Part shown: piece after piece, positions 1 through 5,174 of the stretch
Numbering within the stretch: the first letter of the stretch is position 1
Layout of the letters: every line of letters begins with the position of its first letter
NCBI GenBank assembly: GCA_015904045.1
Contig: JABMDG010000021.1
Location: 46,588-52,575, forward strand
Length of the DNA stretch: 5,988 bases
Direction of reading: 5' to 3'
Source of the DNA: Nitrospira sp.
Lineage (GTDB): Bacteria; Nitrospirota; Nitrospiria; Nitrospirales; Nitrospiraceae
Position numbers and translations under genes: made by a program
The notes under the pieces: model-generated
Database searches by the model: none
What the model saw: the letters and a program-made list of their open reading frames with translations, nothing else
What the model was told of the DNA's origin: nothing

Positions 1-23
1 GCGGTATGGATTGCAGAGACCAT
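1..23 (-). CDS. 5' end of a minus-strand gene that runs off the left edge
   Basis: Only the first seven codons and part of the eighth are present, reading M-V-S-A-I-H-T, so no function can be assigned. The case for a real gene is the translation start. Reading the minus strand, GGAGG (complement of 30-34) lies six bases before an ATG at 23-21, an ideal Shine-Dalgarno arrangement. The gene would be divergent from the thioredoxin-fold gene at 200, leaving about 175 bp for two outward-facing promoters. I found no convincing -35/-10 pair for it. A TTGAGA on the minus strand followed 17 bases later by TACATA has a poor -10 and would place the transcript start inside the ribosome binding site. Confidence 0.5.
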
Positions 24-199
24 AGCGCACCTCCATATGTAACGGCTTGTCTGTTCAATCTCAATTCAATGTAAAGCAAAACCCTTACCGTCGCTAGCAG
101 GGAAGGATCGGCAGGAACCGGCAACAGCGAGCAAGGATGGAGACCGGCCTGGCCAAAATTGGTGGCTTCTGACGAAAAATTTCGGTACAGTGCCGGCCT

Positions 200-763
200 A
201 TGAATCGTGGACTGGGCTATCAACTCTACAGCGATTTCAACTGTCCTTTTTGCTATGCGTTGCATGAGCGATTGCACGACCTGAATGTGATCGAGCGTTG
301 CGAATGGCGCGGGGTGCAGCATGCCCCGCATCTGCCCCGTCCCATGAAACCCTGGAGCGGGTCGTTGGGCGCGGAACTCCGGCATGAGGTGTCGGTCGTG
401 CAGCGGTTGGCGCCGGAAGTGCCGATTGCATTGCCGCCTGGGAAGCCGAATACGTTGCCGGCTATCGTGCAGGCTATCGAATTACTGCAGGCGGATCATG
501 CGCAAGGAATGGCGTTCGTTCGCGCAGTGTATCGCGCCTTCTGGCGCGAGGGGCAGGATATTTCTGATCCGTCGGTCTTGGGCCGGCTGTCAGGCGTCAC
601 GCTTCCCGGCGATCAGGCTGAGACTAGCCATAGGATTTCCCAAGAGTGGGAGGCGGCGTGGCACGGAACAGGCCAGGCCGGCGTTCCATTGATTGTCTCG
701 CCGCAGGGCGATCTTCTTGTCGGGTGTGTGCCGCTGGAACGGGTTCGGCGATTCTTTGCCTGA
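200..763 (+). CDS. DsbA/FrnE-like thioredoxin-fold oxidoreductase
   Basis: This is a 187-residue protein of the DSBA-like thioredoxin superfamily, which covers DsbA, FrnE and 2-hydroxychromene-2-carboxylate isomerase. The first beta strand (residues 5-11) leads straight into D-F-N-C-P-F-C-Y, giving a redox-type CPFC at residues 15-18. The family's cis-proline loop is probably V162-P163, before the last strands (L-I-V-S, D-L-L-V-G). A helical insertion fills the middle. Both cysteines are present, which favours a thiol-disulfide oxidoreductase over the isomerases, where the first cysteine is usually serine. There is no signal peptide, so it is likely cytoplasmic, unlike periplasmic DsbA. It is somewhat shorter than typical FrnE. 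ATG 200 is the only conventional start after an in-frame stop at 170-172, and it lacks an obvious Shine-Dalgarno sequence. The gene converges on the dehydrogenase with 60 bp between stop codons and no clear terminator. The physiological substrate cannot be told. Confidence 0.82.
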   Translation: MNRGLGYQLYSDFNCPFCYALHERLHDLNVIERCEWRGVQHAPHLPRPMKPWSGSLGAELRHEVSVVQRLAPEVPIALPPGKPNTLPAIVQAIELLQADHAQGMAFVRAVYRAFWREGQDISDPSVLGRLSGVTLPGDQAETSHRISQEWEAAWHGTGQAGVPLIVSPQGDLLVGCVPLERVRRFFA

Positions 764-823
764 TTCACGCGCCTATCGTACAGCTCTATGCTGCGCTGCA
801 CGTATCTGAGTTGGCCAACCCGG

Positions 824-1720
824 CTACCGCCCCATTCGATCTTTGAATGTCAGTTCTGCCACTGCCGACTTATCCAGCTCACCCTTGCCTGCCTGGATGA
901 GGCGCCGGTACTGACTGAGTGTGGCTTGAGCGACTGGGAGCGACAGCCCGGTCTCCTTCGCTAAGTCGAGCGCGATCGCGGAGTCTTTTGCGGCGTGCGC
1001 AGCTGAAAAATAACACTCGTGCGCCCGGTGCTGCATGTCTTCTCCGTCGGTCTCCAGTACCCGCGAAGCAGCACCTGTTTGGCTGAACACCTCCCGCAGC
1101 AGGGTCAGGTCGATTTCCAAGGCCTCGCCCAGTCCCAACCCTTCGGCCAACGCGGCGGTGTTGCTGTTCATGACCATGTTGACGAGGGCCTTTACTGCCG
1201 CAGCTTTTCCTGCCGAACCGATATAGCGGACGGTTGTGCCCATGGCGTCGAGGACCGGCCTGGCCCGGTCGAAGGCGTTCCGTGTGCCGCCGCACATGAG
1301 ATAGAGCGTGCCTTGACGCGCTTGAGTGATGCTGCCGGCCATACAGGCTTCTATGCTGACTCCGCCGCGCACGGTGACCAGCTGCTCTATGTCACGATGA
1401 ATGTTCGGTGAGAGTGTCGCACAATTGATGAATAAGCGGTTGTGCGCATGGGTTAGCAGCGAGGTCTCGTCTTGCTCGGCGAAGATCGCGCGCATGGCCT
1501 GATCGTCCGACACGGCGGTGATGATGACGGAGGAGGTTTGGGCGACTTCTGCGGGCGTGTGTGCTTGTGTGATGTGGAGTTGTTCAGCCAGGGTGGCCGC
1601 GTCCGAAGAGTGAAGATCAAAGATCGACGTCAGCAGAAAGTTCATCTCGCTCAGGCGGCGCGCCATATTGGCGCCCATGCGTCCCACGCCGACGAAGCCG
1701 ACGCGAAATTGGTTCTGCAT
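824..1720 (-). CDS. 3-hydroxyisobutyrate dehydrogenase-family NAD(P)-dependent oxidoreductase
   Basis: This 298-residue protein has the full length and both domains of the beta-hydroxyacid dehydrogenase family (6-phosphogluconate dehydrogenase superfamily), whose members oxidise hydroxyacids or reduce semialdehydes and keto acids with NAD(P). The N-terminal Rossmann domain opens with G-F-V-G-V-G-R-M-G (residues 8-16). The catalytic lysine/asparagine pair with the usual four-residue spacing is K177 and N181. The C-terminal all-helical domain carries the K245-D246 element and the late P-x(8)-Y and G-x-x-x-D features. The substrate loop, usually D-A-P-V-S-G-G followed by G-A-x-x-G-T-L, reads E-A-C-M-A-G-S here with Q133 for the glycine. 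The substrate-contacting serine is therefore A128, so the specificity is probably not that of a standard 3-HIBADH or tartronate semialdehyde reductase. The start is supported by AGGGAGA (complement of 1727-1733), six bases upstream. The gene stands alone. The cytoplasmic oxidoreductase class is secure but the substrate is unknown. Confidence 0.88.
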   Translation of the reverse strand: MQNQFRVGFVGVGRMGANMARRLSEMNFLLTSIFDLHSSDAATLAEQLHITQAHTPAEVAQTSSVIITAVSDDQAMRAIFAEQDETSLLTHAHNRLFINCATLSPNIHRDIEQLVTVRGGVSIEACMAGSITQARQGTLYLMCGGTRNAFDRARPVLDAMGTTVRYIGSAGKAAAVKALVNMVMNSNTAALAEGLGLGEALEIDLTLLREVFSQTGAASRVLETDGEDMQHRAHECYFSAAHAAKDSAIALDLAKETGLSLPVAQATLSQYRRLIQAGKGELDKSAVAELTFKDRMGR

Positions 1721-1745
1721 ACGGGGTCTCCCTAAGAAGTCTCAC

Positions 1746-1783
1746 TGTACAGATACTGTGTCGGGGAGATTGTACACAGATGC
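1746..1783. repeat. Imperfect direct repeat around two TGTACA palindromes
   Basis: TGTACAGATAC at 1746-1756 and TGTACACAGATGC at 1771-1783 are the same element with a two-base insertion and one substitution. Their TGTACA palindromes start 25 bp apart. The second copy overlaps both the candidate -10 box and the first bases of the 24-bp dyad. The arrangement suggests regulator binding around the dehydrogenase promoter. The evidence is the pattern alone. Confidence 0.35.
1769..1774 (-). promoter_or_regulatory. Candidate -10 box of the dehydrogenase gene
   Basis: On the minus strand this reads TACAAT, five of six matches to the sigma-70 consensus, and would start transcription near 1762, about 40 bases before the ATG at 1720. 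No good -35 lies at the expected distance. That position is instead occupied by the 24-bp dyad at 1777-1800, consistent with a regulated promoter. Confidence 0.4.
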
Positions 1784-1800
1784 GATGGCTTGCGCATCTG
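1777..1800. repeat. 24-bp dyad (8-bp inverted repeat, 8-base centre) upstream of the dehydrogenase
   Basis: CAGATGCG at 1777-1784 is perfectly complementary to CGCATCTG at 1793-1800 across an 8-base centre. It sits where the -35 element would be relative to the TACAAT at 1769-1774, so it could be an operator for a dimeric regulator. It could also fold as an RNA hairpin downstream of the small gene ending at 1894, but no T-tract follows on the minus strand, so it is not a canonical terminator. Confidence 0.5.
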
Positions 1801-1893
1801 CCATTAGGGTGGAATGAATTCGAGCGTCTTTTTACAGGATGCTTCGTGTGGAAGGGCTGATGGCATCGTGCGAAGGCACAGGGCGTACCTGCC

Positions 1894-2079
1894 TTATCCC
1901 ATTGCAGCCCAGATCTTTTGCGCGTTTTCACCTGTAAAGGTGACATCGTCCTGCGATGAAGAGCTGCGTTCAAAATAGAGGCGGAGCATGCCTCCGCCGA
2001 AATGAGCCTCTCGAACCAGGTCGAGGTTGATCGCCATTTCACCGGGACGTTCTTCGTTCTTCACTTTAACAAACCGCAT
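1894..2079 (-). CDS. Small conserved-looking hypothetical protein, 61 residues
   Basis: I do not recognise a named family. The protein looks like a compact alpha/beta domain: a first strand at residues 3-7, a strand with I-N-L-D-L-V-R-E-A-H-F (17-27), a strand M-L-R-L-Y-F-E (31-37), a polar serine-rich turn, a strand D-V-T-F-T-G (45-50), and a closing helix E-N-A-Q-K-I-W-A-A-M (51-60). The N-L-D-L-V pattern followed by two strands and a terminal helix loosely recalls small FlbD-like modules, but the match is too weak to name. It has no signal peptide or membrane segment, so it is presumably cytoplasmic. It is very likely real and well expressed. AAAGGAGG (complement of 2088-2095) sits eight bases before the ATG, and a near-consensus promoter lies at 2162-2190. 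It has a gene of its own, separated from the dehydrogenase by 173 bp. Confidence 0.78.
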   Translation of the reverse strand: MRFVKVKNEERPGEMAINLDLVREAHFGGGMLRLYFERSSSSQDDVTFTGENAQKIWAAMG

Positions 2080-2161
2080 GATTCAGTCCTCCTTTGAAAA
2101 TATCATGGCCGATATCAACCGCAAGGCCGTTCCACATGCTGTTCCCTGTGTTGCGTAATCT

Positions 2162-2190
2162 AAAATAGACAGCCTGCCGAAGCTCGTCAA
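2162..2190 (-). promoter_or_regulatory. Sigma-70-type promoter of the 61-residue protein gene
   Basis: Read on the minus strand, TTGACG (complement of 2185-2190) is followed after exactly 17 bases by TATTTT (complement of 2162-2167). That gives five of six matches at -35, four of six at -10 and ideal spacing. Transcription would start near 2155, giving a leader of about 75 bases before the ATG at 2079. Confidence 0.6.
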
Positions 2191-2247
2191 CTGAAACGCG
2201 AGTTCTGGTTAGAGATCCGAGCCAGGCCGAATGCGGAGTCTTTCAAC

Positions 2248-2757
2248 TCAACGCCGGCCATCGTACCAAACGGATAGGTGCTTCTTATTCGTCAAGGTTC
2301 GGCGCCGGTTGAGCAACATCCGCAGAATTTGTCCGGCGATTTCACGCGCGGAATAGAGGGATATCTTACGTGGCGAGGTGCACCAGGGCAATCCCGGCAT
2401 GGAGAGCGTACTGCCGCATGCCACATAGGTCTTGGACTGTATGACATGTAGAATGTCGCCCAGTAATTCATGAATGAGCACACTGTCGGCATCCAGAAAC
2501 AGCAGCCAGTCACCGGTTGCTACAGCCGCTCCGGCATTGCGTGCCCGGCCGATCTGATTGACCGGTTCAAACACCACCTGTGCCCCTGCTTGTTTGGCCA
2601 GGCAGGCGGTGCTGTCGGTGGAATTATTGTCGGCCACAATAAGTTCCCCTGTGACGCCGGAAGCGGAGTGCGCAGTCAGTGCGTCGGTTATGGATCGAAG
2701 ACAGCGTTCTATCAGCTGTGCTTCATTGAATGCTGGAATGATGATGGAGAGACGCAT
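2248..2757 (-). CDS. Family 2 glycosyltransferase with an apparent in-frame internal deletion
   Basis: The N-terminal half is an unmistakable GT2 nucleotide-sugar-binding domain. It has the S-I-I-I-P-A-F-N-E strand (residues 4-12), D-N-N-S-T-D (43-48), E-P-V-N-Q-I-G-R-A-R-N (64-74) and the metal-binding D-A-D at 89-91. The last 40 residues (S-P-R-K ... W-Y-D-G-R-R) resemble the usual C-terminal tail of a related GT2 subgroup. Between them, the F-x-x-x-G-G-F segment and the E-D/E-E acceptor and catalytic-base region are missing. The N-terminal half joins the tail around residues 122-128 (nucleotides about 2375-2393). Such proteins usually run to some 230 residues; this one has 169. It is probably an inactive or altered transferase, although the frame is intact. 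ATG 2757 is the only in-frame start but has a weak ribosome binding site. The gene is divergent from the CBS gene. Confidence is high in the family and moderate in the deletion. Confidence 0.8.
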   Translation of the reverse strand: MRLSIIIPAFNEAQLIERCLRSITDALTAHSASGVTGELIVADNNSTDSTACLAKQAGAQVVFEPVNQIGRARNAGAAVATGDWLLFLDADSVLIHELLGDILHVIQSKTYVACGSTLSMPGLPWCTSPRKISLYSAREIAGQILRMLLNRRRTLTNKKHLSVWYDGRR

Positions 2758-2841
2758 GGTGCAATGGAGCCCGGTGATCCTTCCGAGTATGGCGTTTCTG
2801 ACAGTTTCTTGATGATGCCATAGTTGCCATGGACAGGGCTA

Positions 2842-2870
2842 TTGAGACAGGATATAGCATGGGCTATTCT
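2842..2870 (+). promoter_or_regulatory. Sigma-70-type promoter of the CBS-pair gene
   Basis: TTGAGA at 2842-2847 and TATTCT at 2865-2870 are separated by exactly 17 bases, matching consensus at five and four of six positions. Transcription would start near 2877, leaving a leader of about 20 bases that contains the AGGAGGG ribosome binding site. The promoter lies downstream of the alternative ATG at 2824, which argues against that start. Confidence 0.62.
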
Positions 2871-2895
2871 CCAAGACATCACCAGGAGGGATTTC

Positions 2896-3645
2896 ATGCC
2901 GAAACGAGTGCGGACCGGACTGACACGTAGCGATATCCTCGACCGGTACATCGAGCGGTTTAAGCAGATGCTGCTGAAGTTTCAGCCGTTTTTGTCTCGC
3001 AAACGCGGCGGTGTGTCGCTGGAGGACTTCGACGAGGCTGCAGAGGAATTGATCGGACAAGTGTTCGGCGCGGCGTCGAACGAGGCGGAGGCGTACGTGT
3101 ATGCGAAGACCGGCGAGTCAGCCCTGTTACCGGAAGAGGCGCAGGAGAGCGGGACGCACAATATCGAGCGCGAAAGCCTTCACCAGCGCCGGCAGGTGCT
3201 TGAAAGTTGCCTGGCCGATCTGGAGATGCGCCGACGTGTGCAAGTGTCCCGGGAAGGTAAGCAAGGACTCAAGGCAATGGTCGAGCACTATATGTCGCGG
3301 GACGTGCGAAGCATCCATCAAGCTGCGACAATCAAGGAGGCCGGTCGACTGCTGTTGAAATACAAGGTGGGCTCATTGATGGTGGACGATGGCTCCCGCT
3401 ACATCGGGATCGTCACCGATTCCGATCTCAGCCGGAAAGCTGTGGCCAAAGGGCTGGACCCCAACAACACCACAGTCATGACTTGCATGAGCAAGGCGGT
3501 GACGACGATTGAGGAAGACGAGCCGGTCTCAGAGGCCATGGCCCTTATGAAGAAACTGGGTATCCGGCATCTCCCTGTCACCGCCGACGGCACCATCATC
3601 GGCGTGCTGTCCGTCGCGGACCTGCTTCGGGCGCTTACGGAATAG
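2896..3645 (+). CDS. CBS-pair domain protein with a helical N-terminal extension
   Basis: The 249-residue protein ends in two CBS motifs forming one Bateman module: CBS1 at about 128-183 (H-Y-M-S-R-D-V to G-I-V-T-D-S-D-L) and CBS2 at about 194-247 (T-V-M-T-C-M-S to G-V-L-S-V-A-D-L-L). Bateman modules commonly bind adenosine nucleotides or S-adenosylmethionine and act as energy or ligand sensors. The T174-D177 motif in CBS1 and S239-D242 in CBS2 fit the ribose/phosphate-binding pattern. Residues 1-125 are charged and mainly helical, with no catalytic motif I recognise, and may mediate contact with a partner. I chose ATG 2896 because AGGAGGG at 2884-2890 precedes it by five bases and the promoter at 2842-2870 feeds it. 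The frame stays open back to 2824, but that start precedes the promoter and adds an atypical leader. There is no signal peptide, so it is cytoplasmic. The partner is unknown. Confidence 0.88.
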   Translation: MPKRVRTGLTRSDILDRYIERFKQMLLKFQPFLSRKRGGVSLEDFDEAAEELIGQVFGAASNEAEAYVYAKTGESALLPEEAQESGTHNIERESLHQRRQVLESCLADLEMRRRVQVSREGKQGLKAMVEHYMSRDVRSIHQAATIKEAGRLLLKYKVGSLMVDDGSRYIGIVTDSDLSRKAVAKGLDPNNTTVMTCMSKAVTTIEEDEPVSEAMALMKKLGIRHLPVTADGTIIGVLSVADLLRALTE

Positions 3646-3656
3646 CTATTGGTTCA

Positions 3657-3687
3657 GGCTTATCCCGGGCGGGGGGTAGGATAAGCC
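3657..3687. repeat. 9-bp inverted repeat with a G-rich loop, just after the CBS gene
   Basis: GGCTTATCC at 3657-3665 pairs perfectly with GGATAAGCC at 3679-3687. The 13-base loop contains a GGGCGGGGGG run. It begins 12 bases after the CBS stop codon and has no T-tract, so it may be an RNA 3'-end stabiliser or backup structure ahead of the strong terminator at 3705. The G-rich loop might alternatively form a quadruplex. Confidence 0.5.
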
Positions 3688-3704
3688 CATCCGAAGAGGC
3701 GTCG

Positions 3705-3750
3705 AGACAGGCGACATAGGCAGCCGACTGCCTGTGTCGCCTGTCTTTTT
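3705..3750 (+). terminator. Strong intrinsic terminator of the CBS gene
   Basis: The arms at 3706-3723 and 3728-3745 form an 18-bp stem with one G-U wobble around a CCGA tetraloop. An A-T pair (3705/3746) extends it, and T5 follows at 3746-3750. It lies 60 bases after the CBS stop codon. The minus strand shows no T-tract beyond the stem, so it is an intrinsic terminator mainly for plus-strand transcripts. The same hairpin lies 18 bases past the Rh channel stop and may protect that mRNA's 3' end. Confidence 0.92.
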
Positions 3751-3768
3751 GTGCGTTACCTCCCGGTT

Positions 3769-4956
3769 CTAATGTCCGCCTCCGGGGCCTTCGACATGGG
3801 TAAATTCTGGAGCGTCTTCATAGGGATGTTCGACAGTACCAGTGGCTTTGAGCACTGTGCCGACGACCAACCCACCGACTATCGCAATGGCCAGAGAGAT
3901 GCCGATGCCCGCGATTTGTGCGCCGGCAACGCCGGGAACAATAACGATCGCGCTGAGTCCCCCTAATAGTCCAGGCATCCCATGGAGATTGTGGACGCCG
4001 CAGGTGTCGACCAGCTTGATCTTAGATTCCAGCATGGGCTGAATAAACACATATCCGATAACCGAGAGGATGCCGGCGAGCACCCCGATCGTGAATGCGC
4101 CGGCCGGTCCCACAACGTTACAGGTCGAGCCAATGGAGACTCCGCCAGCCAGTGCGGCATTGGCCATATCCATCATTGACGTTTTCCCCTTATGTAGATA
4201 CGTGCTCAGGAAATAGGTGGCGAGCGTGGCGCCGCTTAAGGACAAGAGCGTGTTCACAATGGTTTGCGGCATTTCTTCAAACGGCACAATCGCAGTGGCA
4301 AAACTCGGCCAGAACAACCACAGCACCATCGAGCCGAGCATCGAGAAACGGTCGGACGTCGGATCGGATTCGATCGGTTGGCTGCGTTGCTGCGCGGTCG
4401 TCAGAACGAGGGATGCCGCAAGTCCAAAATAGGCGCCGAATGCGTGAATGACGATTGAGCCAGCAGAATCCTGGAAGCCTTTGGTAAGCCCCGATCCATT
4501 GTCCAGGACCAGCCACTCGTTGAGCGCATACAGGGGCACCAGCAAGAGCGTGAGCAGGGCGTACTGAAAGACACGCAACCGCCCAAGCACCGCGCCCATT
4601 GCGATCAAGGTCGTCGCGACGGAAAATTCAGCCAACATTAGTGTTTCCACCGAATGTGGTTTCAGCGCATGGCCGACCATTCCATTGGCTCGTAAAAATA
4701 TATAGAGGGGCAGCCCGGTTGCGACCACCAGGTATGTGCCGGTGGTCGCGCCGAAGCCATAGCGTCGGACGAATACCATCAAAAATCCGAATCCCACCAC
4801 CAGCATGGCCAGGATGTGGATCGAGTAGTTATATTGTGCGACAAGGCGTGCTTCGTTGATGCCGCCTGTAGGTTCTGAAGCGATCGCCCAACTGCTGAAG
4901 CATAAAACCAGCAGACTGACCACACCGAGTGCCTTTACACAGACGGCATGCTTCAT
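3769..4956 (-). CDS. Rh50-type ammonium/ammonia channel
   Basis: This 395-residue integral membrane protein belongs to the Amt/Mep/Rh superfamily and conducts ammonia or ammonium across the inner membrane. Rh-type signatures place it closer to Nitrosomonas Rh50 than to AmtB: D-S-A-G-S-I-V-I-H-A-F-G-A-Y-F-G-L at 163-179, N-A-A-L-A-G-G-V at 266-273 and D-T-C-G-V-H-N-L-H-G-M-P-G at 317-329. The twin pore histidines are H171 and probably H325 (H322 lies next to it). D163 is the conserved structural aspartate, and F87 is a candidate gate phenylalanine. A signal peptide at 1-26 (A-I-A junction) precedes about eleven hydrophobic segments. The short C-terminal tail ends in P-G-G-G-H. The start is fixed by AAGGAGGAT (complement of 4961-4969), with AGGAGG six bases from the ATG. 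No glnK adjoins it, as expected for Rh proteins. The upstream neighbour on the same strand is the RsbRD_N-like gene, 200 bp away. I found no clear promoter or sigma-54 site. Confidence 0.9.
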   Translation of the reverse strand: MKHAVCVKALGVVSLLVLCFSSWAIASEPTGGINEARLVAQYNYSIHILAMLVVGFGFLMVFVRRYGFGATTGTYLVVATGLPLYIFLRANGMVGHALKPHSVETLMLAEFSVATTLIAMGAVLGRLRVFQYALLTLLLVPLYALNEWLVLDNGSGLTKGFQDSAGSIVIHAFGAYFGLAASLVLTTAQQRSQPIESDPTSDRFSMLGSMVLWLFWPSFATAIVPFEEMPQTIVNTLLSLSGATLATYFLSTYLHKGKTSMMDMANAALAGGVSIGSTCNVVGPAGAFTIGVLAGILSVIGYVFIQPMLESKIKLVDTCGVHNLHGMPGLLGGLSAIVIVPGVAGAQIAGIGISLAIAIVGGLVVGTVLKATGTVEHPYEDAPEFTHVEGPGGGH

Positions 4957-5150
4957 GTCGATCCTCCTTATATAGGCTAGGCGCGGGTGGGGATGCTAAA
5001 CGGACGCGAGTGTACTCCACTGTTTCTGAATATGAAATGGCCAATCAAACGGGAAATAAAAAAGTCAGAGAGAGGGACGAGGCATGAATTGAAACCAATC
5101 CACAAACACCGTGGTCGGCGTCCGATCGGGATCATGTACAGGAGGACCGT

Positions 5151-5174
5151 CAGGCATTACCTGGGTAATGCCTG
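5151..5174. repeat. Perfect 10-bp hairpin containing the stop codon of the RsbRD_N-like gene
   Basis: CAGGCATTAC (5151-5160) and GTAATGCCTG (5165-5174) are exact complements around a CTGG tetraloop. The minus-strand TAA of the upstream gene (5159-5157) lies inside the stem, so a terminating ribosome would occlude the structure. No T-tract follows directly on the minus strand. The nearest is T6 about 90 bases on (complement of 5057-5062). It could be a 3'-end processing or stabilising hairpin rather than a standard terminator. Confidence 0.6.

Noticed and set aside
173..184. Short palindrome CGAAAAATTTCG before the thioredoxin-fold gene
   Set aside because: Five-base arms in an AT-rich stretch are easily explained by chance.
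764..823. Terminator between the convergent thioredoxin-fold and dehydrogenase genes
   Set aside because: Only short, interrupted complementarities (such as CAGC with GCTG) and no T-tract are present.
879..1411. Long frames on both strands within the dehydrogenase gene (including 138 and 130 residues)
   Set aside because: They lie inside a gene with clear family motifs, are arginine/histidine-rich shadow translations and have no start signals.
1617..2042. 141-residue minus-strand frame overlapping the small gene and the dehydrogenase start
   Set aside because: It overlaps two genes with better start signals, has no ribosome binding site, and its residue composition is that of an out-of-frame shadow.
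2470..2823. 117-residue plus-strand frame antisense to the glycosyltransferase
   Set aside because: It is opposite a recognisable GT2 domain and has no ribosome binding site or protein motif.
4970..4975. TATATA on the minus strand as the -10 box of the channel gene
   Set aside because: It abuts the ribosome binding site, so a transcript starting from it would lack that site.
4957..5156. Sigma-54 site expected for a nitrogen-regulated channel gene
   Set aside because: No GG and GC pair with the required spacing and flanks was found on the minus strand.
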